A stretch of 12,136 nucleotides of DNA from the NCBI GenBank assembly GCA_043789035.1, contig JAYWIG010000167.1, positions 1-12,136 of the forward strand, in the 5' to 3' direction. Positions within the stretch are counted from its first letter, which is position 1; the number at the start of each line of letters is the position of its first letter. The notes beneath the pieces were generated by a model. It worked only from the letters and a program-made list of their open reading frames with translations. It searched no databases and had not been told where the DNA came from. Below, in pieces: positions 7,015 to 12,136 of this stretch. The position numbers were made by a program, and so were the translations under genes. The DNA is from JAYWIG01 sp043789035. GTDB taxonomy: Bacteria > Pseudomonadota > Gammaproteobacteria > Burkholderiales > Burkholderiaceae_E.

Positions 7015-8256
7015 TTAGTTCTTTGGCCAGATCGCAGTGTTCGACGCAAACCCGGCCGGGAACACGGTTTTAGGTTCGCCGCCCTGCCATTGAATAATGA
7101 CCAAATCGGCATTTGATCGACGACCATTGGCTTCGAAAGTCATTGTCTTTCCTGGGAAGTATTTCGCAGCACCGCTACTTTCTTTAAAGGCGCGAATTGC
7201 CGCCGCCACTTTCTTAGGATCTGCTGACGCGGTTTTCTCCATGGCATCTTTAAAAATCCACATGTCGCCGTAAGTCGAGATGCTGTCTTGTGGCATCCAA
7301 GGCTCTTTAAAGCGAGTTTTGAAATCCGACACCAACTTCTCGTGTGCAGTTCCAGGCCAGTTGGCCATCGCTGCCATCACGCCTTCCATCTGCTGCTTAC
7401 CAACGACATTGAGAAGCTCTGGTGCACCCATATGGCCGCCATTACCCAAAATCGGAATACGACCGCGACCTAAGCCCATTTCATTGAGTTTCTCAATAAT
7501 GAGTTTGGTATCAGGAATATTGGTCGTCAACATGAGCAAGATGTCAGGCTTGGCATTGCGCACCTTTTGCACCATGGCTGTGGCATCCGACATCGGTGGT
7601 GTGAAGATTTCATCCACCACAAGTTGCAAGCCCAGCTTTTCGAACATACCTTCGCGCATAGGTTTCGTAAATGCTTTTGGCGAGGCTGTGTTGTCCATCA
7701 CAATGCCAACTGTTTTTGGTTTGACCGATTTCGATAACTTGGCAATTTCGATCAGCGCCGGTAGCGCGTCAAGTGACTGTTTACTCGCAACCGGCGACGT
7801 TTGGAACACATACTTATAGCCCCTGTCGGTAATCTGATCCGAATACGATAAGGTAAGCCAAGGCACTTCTGCTCGCTCGGTAATTTCAGTAATTGCCAAT
7901 GTGAACGAACTAACGAAAGCGCCGGTGCCTCCGACCAAATCAGGCTCTTGCGACAGTAGCCGCTGCGCTGCATTCTTGGCTTTCTCGGTGCTGTCGCCTG
8001 AGTCGGCAACGATCAGTTTCATCTTGGCACCTCCCAACGCTTTGATACCCCCCGCAGCGTTAATATCCTCAATCGCCATTTGCGCACCCTTGAGGTGAAG
8101 CTCGCCATTGCGTGCCCAAGCGCCTGATAACGGTACTGCAATAGCAACCTTGACTTCTTTGACCTGCGCTAGGGCCAAGTTGGGTAGGCCTGCAATACCA
8201 GAGGTGGCGACACTAGCAGCACCGATAAGAACCTTACGTCGTTTGTTAATTGTCAT
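7015..8256 (-). CDS. ABC transporter substrate-binding protein (LivK-type, type I periplasmic fold)
   Basis: This is the periplasmic receptor of the ABC importer encoded just upstream. At 413 aa it matches the larger Leu/Ile/Val-type binding proteins that often handle aromatic or other organic acids and amides. The N-terminus has a basic KRRK cluster, a hydrophobic stretch and a signal-peptidase site after LALA at residue 30. The RRKVLIG context makes export by the Tat route possible, though Sec cannot be excluded. The mature part starts KVAIAVPLSGAWARNG and contains the family pattern GAQMAIEDINAAGGI (58-72) and LIVADSGDSTEKA. AAGGAG lies 6 bases before the ATG. It follows the LivF gene by 41 bases and precedes the first enzyme gene by 23 bases, so it joins transporter and catabolic parts of the operon. 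The ligand cannot be named. Branched-chain amino acids are not implied by the family name alone. Confidence 0.93.
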   Translation of the reverse strand: MTINKRRKVLIGAASVATSGIAGLPNLALAQVKEVKVAIAVPLSGAWARNGELHLKGAQMAIEDINAAGGIKALGGAKMKLIVADSGDSTEKAKNAAQRLLSQEPDLVGGTGAFVSSFTLAITEITERAEVPWLTLSYSDQITDRGYKYVFQTSPVASKQSLDALPALIEIAKLSKSVKPKTVGIVMDNTASPKAFTKPMREGMFEKLGLQLVVDEIFTPPMSDATAMVQKVRNAKPDILLMLTTNIPDTKLIIEKLNEMGLGRGRIPILGNGGHMGAPELLNVVGKQQMEGVMAAMANWPGTAHEKLVSDFKTRFKEPWMPQDSISTYGDMWIFKDAMEKTASADPKKVAAAIRAFKESSGAAKYFPGKTMTFEANGRRSNADLVIIQWQGGEPKTVFPAGFASNTAIWPKN

Positions 8257-8262
8257 GTTTAT

Positions 8263-8268
8263 CTCCTT
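8263..8268 (-). promoter_or_regulatory. Strong ribosome binding site of the substrate-binding-protein gene
   Basis: The minus strand reads AAGGAG with 6 bases before the ATG at 8256. This fits the need for excess periplasmic receptor over membrane components. The preceding 41-base gap shows no hairpin or convincing promoter. Confidence 0.8.
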
Positions 8269-8297
8269 GATAGTTGTTCACTCTAACGATTCAAAAA

Positions 8298-9005
8298 TTA
8301 AAGACCTAAATACGATTTCTTGATACGCGAATCTCGCGTCAATTCCTCATGCGTTCCACTCATCACGATTCGGCCAGACTCCAAAACATAGCCACGATCA
8401 CAACTTTCTAGCGCCTCACCAACGCGCTGCTCTACTAACAAGATACTGATGCCTTGATCTTTATGAATGCGCTGAATACATTCAAAAATTTGATCAGCAA
8501 CAGTCGGGGCAAGCCCCATAGAAGGTTCATCTAGCATCAAAAGCTTAGGCGTTGATGCTAGCCCGCGCCCAATAGCCACCATTTGCTGCTCGCCACCCGA
8601 TAAGGTGCCTGCCGCTTGCTTGGCTCTTTCGCTTAAACGAGGAAACATGGCGTAAATAAATTCAATCGATTGTTTCCACGCGCCCCGGGCAGCTACCGTT
8701 TGTGCGCCCATCTGCAAATTCTCAAATACCGATAAACTTGGAAACACTTGCCGACCTTCAGGAACATGGGCAACGCCTAACGAAGCGCGAAGATGGGGTT
8801 GATTCAAAGCAAGGTCAGTTCCGTTGTAATGCATCGTTCCAGACGAAATTGGTACTACGCCAGAGATCGCTTTAAACAGCGTTGTTTTGCCGGCACCGTT
8901 AGGACCAACCACTGCAACAAACTCGCCTGTGCTGATTTCCAAACTCACCGTTTGCAGTGCGCACAAGCCATCGTAAAAAACGCTTAAGCCCTCAATCTTT
9001 AGCAC
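8298..9005 (-). CDS. livF: LivF-type ABC transporter ATP-binding protein
   Basis: This is one of two cytoplasmic ATPase domains of the LIV-type importer. The 235-aa length is exactly typical of LivF. It has a Walker A motif GPNGAGKTT at residues 34-42, the LivF-characteristic VPEGRQVFPSLSV around 81-93, the ABC signature LSGGEQQ at 135-141, and Walker B LLMLDE at 155-160 with E160 as catalytic base. The switch region reads LLVEQ (189-193), with Gln in place of the usual His, a substitution common in LivF proteins. The start is GTG at 9005, with GGAG five bases upstream. It overlaps the end of the upstream LivM-LivG gene by 14 bases, indicating coupling. The protein should pair with the LivG half of that fusion to form the asymmetric ATPase dimer. 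The gene symbol denotes family, not amino-acid specificity. Confidence 0.95.
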   Translation of the reverse strand: MLKIEGLSVFYDGLCALQTVSLEISTGEFVAVVGPNGAGKTTLFKAISGVVPISSGTMHYNGTDLALNQPHLRASLGVAHVPEGRQVFPSLSVFENLQMGAQTVAARGAWKQSIEFIYAMFPRLSERAKQAAGTLSGGEQQMVAIGRGLASTPKLLMLDEPSMGLAPTVADQIFECIQRIHKDQGISILLVEQRVGEALESCDRGYVLESGRIVMSGTHEELTRDSRIKKSYLGL

Positions 9006-10785
9006 GTTGACTCCATCGCTTACCTAAGTAAGCCTCAATGACCATAGGATCGTTAGTGACTTCCTGCGGATCGCCTTGCGCACAGACGGCTCCGTGGTTC
9101 AACACAATCAAACGATCTGCCAATCGAACCATCGCATGCATGGTGTGCTCGATGATGATGACAGTCATGCCGGTTTGTCGAATAGCTTCTATGACCTTTA
9201 ATACATGTTCAGTTTCGTTGCTACCTAAGCCTGCCAAAATTTCATCGAGCAGCAAGACTTTCGGATGCGGGGCTAAGGCGCGCGCTAGTTCCATCAATCG
9301 CAACTCAACTGTGGTTAACCCCGCAACTAGCGCGCCCGCCCGCTCTTGAAGTCCAACCTGCTCAATGGCTTTTTGAGCCATCCCATACGCCAGCTCTCGA
9401 TTTGGTTGCGCAAAGAAGGTTGCGATCACCACACTATCGAGCACTGTCATTCGCGAAAATGGTCGAACCACCTGGAAGGTGCGGCCAATGCCAGAGCGGC
9501 AAATCTCGAAAGGAGTCAAGCCGGTGAGTGATTTTTCCTCTAAGGCCCAGATACCTGTTTCAGGCTTTACAAAACCATTGAGTGTATTGAAGAGCGTCGT
9601 TTTACCAGCTCCATTTGGGCCAATGATGCCTAAAATTTCCCCACGATAAACATCAAAGGAAACATCCTTTAGTGCGAACAGGCCACCATATCGCACTGTG
9701 ATATTCGACGCGGTCATGATCTTTTGCGGTTCGACGGTCGAGGGCTTTACGACTGTAGTTGCTTTGCGCACAAAGGGTTCAACGTTTAAGTGTAAAGGAG
9801 TAAGAGCTGTTTGATCATTTTCGCGATTTTTATTGAGCTTACGGGCTTGAAGCCAAGGCCAAATTCCCTCAGGAGCAGTAAGCACTACCAAGATGATGGC
9901 TGCGCCAAACACCACGCCTTGAATGCCAGGAAAACGACCACCCAACTCGGCATGCAACACTTCACCTAGCGGTATGAGCACGAGCGCACCAATCACTGGC
10001 CCGGCAATCGTCGCAATACCACCAAAGAGCGTGACAATGAGCGCTTGTGCCGATGACAACATTCCAAACACGGCAGTTGGCGTGACAATCAACAACACAA
10101 CCGCATAAAGACCGCCTGCCATCGCGGTAAGGCCTCCAGACATAGCTATCGCAGCAAACTTCAAAGGCAATGGATTGACACCGGCGGCCATCGCTGCGGC
10201 TTCGTTTTGTTTAATTGCCAAAAGTGACATCCCCAAACGTGAACGAACCAAGGCAAGATTAATGAGTAAAGCCCCGACTAACAATGCCACAGCTACCAGC
10301 ACGTACAAGCGCTGATCGGCAAACTGCATGAAAGCCATCGGGTTTTCGCGCTTTAACGGCAAGGTGACTTCCTGAAAACCTAACCACTCAAATACGTAAA
10401 GCAGTGCGAGTGGACAGGCCAGCATTGCTAGCGCAAAGTAGTGCCCGCGTAAGCGGAAAGTGGGGATGCCGATCAATACTCCGGTCAAGGCACCTGCGAA
10501 GCTGGCGGCAACCATACCAAACCAAGGGCTAATATTGAAATGCACCATCAGCAATGCAACGGTGTAGGCACCGACGCCGAAAAACGCCGCATGCCCAAAA
10601 GAAATTAGACCGGAATAGCCAGAGAAAATATTCCAAGCCACACCCACCAGCGCCCAGATCGGGACAAGCGTGAACATGAGTTGGTAATAGCGATCTTGAA
10701 TCAACCAAGAGGCGGCTACATAGGCTAACGCCGATCCAAGAATCCAAGTGACCGGCACCTTCCATACGAGGCGAGGCGCTTGCAT
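8992..10785 (-). CDS. Fused LivM permease - LivG ATP-binding protein
   Basis: A single 597-aa polypeptide joins an inner-membrane permease and an ATPase. Residues 1 to about 312 form a LivM-type permease with several hydrophobic segments, the typical WNIFSGYSGLISFGHAAFFG (51-70), and a cytoplasmic coupling loop around RLGMSLLAIKQNEAAAMAAG (183-202). A polar linker (about 313-355) leads to the LivG ATPase: Walker A GPNGAGKTT (389-397), Q-loop Q438 in GRTFQ, Walker B VLLLDE (510-515) and switch histidine H547 in IIEHT. The ABC signature is atypical: LTTVELRLMELARAL stands where LSxGQxxxLEIARAL is expected. LivM and LivG are separate proteins in the Escherichia coli system, though fusions are known in proteobacteria. 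The ATG overlaps the LivH stop (TAATG), and the 3' end overlaps livF by 14 bases. The reading frame is continuous across both halves, so this is a real fusion rather than two missed starts. Confidence 0.95.
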   Translation of the reverse strand: MQAPRLVWKVPVTWILGSALAYVAASWLIQDRYYQLMFTLVPIWALVGVAWNIFSGYSGLISFGHAAFFGVGAYTVALLMVHFNISPWFGMVAASFAGALTGVLIGIPTFRLRGHYFALAMLACPLALLYVFEWLGFQEVTLPLKRENPMAFMQFADQRLYVLVAVALLVGALLINLALVRSRLGMSLLAIKQNEAAAMAAGVNPLPLKFAAIAMSGGLTAMAGGLYAVVLLIVTPTAVFGMLSSAQALIVTLFGGIATIAGPVIGALVLIPLGEVLHAELGGRFPGIQGVVFGAAIILVVLTAPEGIWPWLQARKLNKNRENDQTALTPLHLNVEPFVRKATTVVKPSTVEPQKIMTASNITVRYGGLFALKDVSFDVYRGEILGIIGPNGAGKTTLFNTLNGFVKPETGIWALEEKSLTGLTPFEICRSGIGRTFQVVRPFSRMTVLDSVVIATFFAQPNRELAYGMAQKAIEQVGLQERAGALVAGLTTVELRLMELARALAPHPKVLLLDEILAGLGSNETEHVLKVIEAIRQTGMTVIIIEHTMHAMVRLADRLIVLNHGAVCAQGDPQEVTNDPMVIEAYLGKRWSQRAKD

Positions 10786-11747
10786 TACACGCGCTCCACG
10801 TTGCGGCCAAATAAGCCTTGCGGGCGCACTACTAAAATAATTAAAAAGGCGACAAATATTGCCGCATTCTGCAGCTGATTCGGCAACACCAAGGTTGATA
10901 GTTGCTGCACTAACCCTATGGTCATGCCGCCTAAAAACGCACCCGACACACTACCCATGCCACCAAGCAACACGCCGGTATACATAATGATAATGAACTC
11001 ACCGCCGATGTAGGGTTGAAACGGGTAATAAGTTGCAATGAGCCCGCCTGCAATCGCTGTGATCGCCGAGCCCAGTGCAAAGGCTAAGCGATGCGATTTA
11101 CCGACATGAATTCCCACATAGGTTGCCGATTGTGGATTGTCAGCAGCAGCGCGCATCATCGTGCCCCAACGCGACCTGCTAATGAACAACGACACTCCGA
11201 CCGCCACGGCAATTGCCACAATTGAAGCGACGGTTCGCCCTTGGTTGAGGAACAGCATCATTTCTGTGCCGAAAATGGGCCCAATCTCCCATGCGGTAGA
11301 CGACAAAGGGGTGCGCATCGTCACCGGTGTCGAACCAAATAGCAGCAAGCCACCATTGGCGATGATGAGTGACAAACCAAGCGTTAAGGTGAGTTGGGGA
11401 TAGTGGCCCTCACCCTCGGTTTTGGCCACACGCATACCAGTGATGTGACGCAAAAACACCTCGTACAACACCACCCCGAATACAAACACAACCACGCCCG
11501 CAAATAACGCCGCAACGAACGGACCAACATAAGGCCCAAGAACGGCCTGAAGGCCCAAATGGGTAAAACCAAAAAACGCCGCGTACATTCCCAACATAAG
11601 GAATTCGCCCTGTGCAAAGTTGATAACCCGCATGACACCAAAGATCAAAGCAAGCCCCACGCACATCAAACCGTAGATGCAGCCAACAATCAACCCTGTG
11701 TAAACCGACTGCAAGATGTTTTCCAGCAGCATGAAACCAGCAGACAT
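10785..11747 (-). CDS. livH: LivH-type ABC transporter permease
   Basis: This is the second inner-membrane permease of the importer. I chose the ATG at 11747 (320 aa), which has GGGG about 8 bases upstream. A longer reading would begin with TTG at 11798 and adds 17 non-conserved residues. The typical LivH N-terminus GLIVGCIYGLMCVGLALIFG is followed by GVMRVINFAQGEFLMLG, the strongest family signature. Multiple hydrophobic helices follow, then a coupling loop around RWGTMMRAAADNPQSATYVG and the late GGMGSVSGAFLGG motif. The C-terminus VVRPQGLFGR is also typical. It is the first gene of the operon by position, following the promoter region, and ends in a one-base overlap with the LivM-LivG start. 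It should dimerise with the LivM half of that fusion to form the membrane channel. Confidence 0.94.
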   Translation of the reverse strand: MSAGFMLLENILQSVYTGLIVGCIYGLMCVGLALIFGVMRVINFAQGEFLMLGMYAAFFGFTHLGLQAVLGPYVGPFVAALFAGVVVFVFGVVLYEVFLRHITGMRVAKTEGEGHYPQLTLTLGLSLIIANGGLLLFGSTPVTMRTPLSSTAWEIGPIFGTEMMLFLNQGRTVASIVAIAVAVGVSLFISRSRWGTMMRAAADNPQSATYVGIHVGKSHRLAFALGSAITAIAGGLIATYYPFQPYIGGEFIIIMYTGVLLGGMGSVSGAFLGGMTIGLVQQLSTLVLPNQLQNAAIFVAFLIILVVRPQGLFGRNVERV

Positions 11748-11856
11748 GAAATAACCCCGTAAAACTGAGCTTTGCCATCCATCGTAGGCATAAATCAACG
11801 ATCAAAAGCAGAAGTTTTGAGTCGAATTTTGATTGTCATTCACACCACAAACAAGA

Positions 11857-11874
11857 ATATACTCTAAAGTATAT
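11857..11874. repeat. Perfect palindrome in the operon leader (possible operator)
   Basis: ATATACT and AGTATAT form 7-bp arms around a 4-base centre (CTAA on the plus strand). It lies downstream of the proposed promoter and about 110 bases before the livH start, in the transcribed leader. The AT-rich arms and short spacing resemble dimeric repressor sites, for example of GntR or TetR regulators. As an RNA hairpin it would be weak. No regulator gene is in the window. Confidence 0.5.
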
Positions 11875-11901
11875 AAAAGTTACTAATCGGTATAAATTTA
11901 G

Positions 11902-11934
11902 GACGTCGAGAATACTCAGCCTAATAGACGTCGA
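11902..11934. repeat. Paired direct repeats GACGTCGA flanking the proposed -10 element
   Basis: GACGTCGA occurs at 11902-11909 and again at 11927-11934, 25 bases apart start to start. One copy lies in the promoter spacer and one just after the -10. The core GACGTC is itself a palindrome. The spacing is near two and a half helical turns. It could be a regulator site, but two 8-mers may also recur by chance. Confidence 0.4.
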
Positions 11935-11949
11935 TGCAGGGTTTGACAA
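11921..11949 (-). promoter_or_regulatory. Candidate sigma70-type promoter of the operon
   Basis: On the minus strand, TTGTCA (11949-11944) is separated by exactly 17 bases from TATTAG (11926-11921). The -35 matches the consensus at five of six positions and the -10 at four of six. Transcription would start near 11914, giving a leader of about 165 bases before the livH ATG. An alternative -10, TATACT (11873-11868) inside the palindrome, has no good -35. Assigned by eye only. Confidence 0.45.
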
Positions 11950-12031
11950 AAACGTGTGAAATAACTGGTTTTGCAGAGCGGGGAATAGGTAGATTAGCGC
12001 TGCCGAATGGACAAATACTCGTTGCCCCCAA

Positions 12032-12136
12032 TTACCCTGCCGCAGAGTAAATAAGCAATCCAGCCGAAACAAGTACCAGCAACCAAACCATCGCAATTGT
12101 TATGTTGGCTAGACCTGAAAGGTTACCTAGCGCTGA
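12032..12136 (-). CDS. Possible C-terminal end of an upstream gene with a membrane segment (partial)
   Basis: An open minus-strand frame enters from the right edge and stops at TAA (12034-12032), giving 34 residues. Residues 12-30 (ITIAMVWLLVLVSAGLLIY) form a convincing hydrophobic helix followed by a short SAAG tail, as in the last transmembrane segment of a membrane protein. It reads in the same direction as the operon and ends about 80 bases before the proposed promoter. The family is not recognisable. An open frame this short could be chance, so it is offered with low confidence. Confidence 0.35.
   Translation of the reverse strand, partial: SALGNLSGLANITIAMVWLLVLVSAGLLIYSAAG

Larger units (their letters stand above)
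11748..12031. other. Regulatory intergenic region upstream of livH
   Basis: About 284 bases with no convincing gene. It is visibly more AT-rich than the coding regions near 11820-11900. It contains the candidate promoter, the direct repeats and the palindrome listed separately. No clear terminator hairpin with a U-tract was found for the gene that may end at 12032. An 86-codon minus-strand open frame at 11836-12096 spans it, but lacks a good start and resembles no protein. Confidence 0.6.

Noticed and set aside
7280..7819. 179-codon plus-strand open frame
   Set aside because: It lies wholly antisense to the substrate-binding-protein gene, with Ser/Pro/Ile-rich composition and no domain.
8257..8297. 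Possible internal promoter or terminator between livF and the substrate-binding-protein gene
   Set aside because: No hairpin, no U-tract and no -35/-10 pair could be found in these 41 bases beyond the ribosome site.
11748..11798. 17-codon N-terminal extension of LivH from TTG
   Set aside because: It needs a rare TTG start without a good ribosome site. The ATG at 11747 has GGGG upstream and gives the usual LivH length and N-terminus.
11801..11833. ATCAAAA / TTTTGAT inverted repeat in the livH leader
   Set aside because: The 7-bp AT-rich arms are 19 bases apart, with low predicted stability and no U-tract. Likely chance.
11943..11948. Perfect TTGACA on the plus strand
   Set aside because: No acceptable -10 hexamer lies 16-18 bases downstream, so a divergent promoter is not supported.
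11836..12096. 86-codon minus-strand open frame upstream of livH
   Set aside because: It has no recognisable domain, an unusual Cys/Trp/Tyr/Phe-rich composition, no convincing ribosome site, and it spans the proposed promoter and repeats.
12102..12136. Possible plus-strand gene start at ATG 12102 (divergent regulator?)
   Set aside because: Only 11 codons are visible, there is no Shine-Dalgarno site, and the opposite strand offers a more protein-like hydrophobic frame.

Overview
This 12.1-kb window looks like a chromosomal catabolic locus from a proteobacterium, most likely a betaproteobacterium of the order Burkholderiales. The main clues are a Bug/TctC-type periplasmic binding protein with no transporter partner, a complete LIV-type ABC importer joined to acyl-CoA enzymes, and a base composition of roughly half G+C by eye. 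The genus cannot be named from the sequence alone.

Every convincing gene lies on the minus strand, so transcription runs from right to left. After a short leftmost-reading remnant at the right edge (a possible C-terminal membrane segment ending at 12032) comes a regulatory region of about 280 bases. It holds a plausible sigma70-type promoter (11921-11949), a pair of direct GACGTCGA repeats and a perfect 7-bp-arm palindrome. The genes then follow with almost no gaps: LivH-type permease, a fused LivM-LivG permease/ATPase, LivF-type ATPase, periplasmic substrate-binding protein, cyclase-family metal-dependent hydrolase, family III (CaiB/Frc) CoA-transferase, acyl-CoA dehydrogenase, Bug-family binding protein, AMP-forming acyl-CoA ligase and, running off the left edge, an FMO-type flavin monooxygenase. 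Gaps range from overlaps of 14 and 1 bp to 41 bp, and two junctions are TAATG stop-start overlaps. No terminator-like hairpin was seen between genes, so a single operon of more than 11.7 kb is the simplest reading.

Taken together, the genes suggest import of an organic acid, or of a cyclic or aromatic compound, by a high-affinity ABC system. Catabolism would then use oxygenation (FMO), hydrolysis of a cyclic amide, ester or lactone (cyclase family), CoA activation (ligase and/or CoA-transferase) and alpha,beta-dehydrogenation (acyl-CoA dehydrogenase). The families are clear from motifs. The substrate, the order of steps and the pathway itself are inferred and cannot be fixed from the sequence. 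Points worth a second look are the LivM-LivG fusion with an atypical ABC signature, the two different binding-protein classes in one operon, two independent CoA-activating enzymes, and the FMO plus cyclase pairing.
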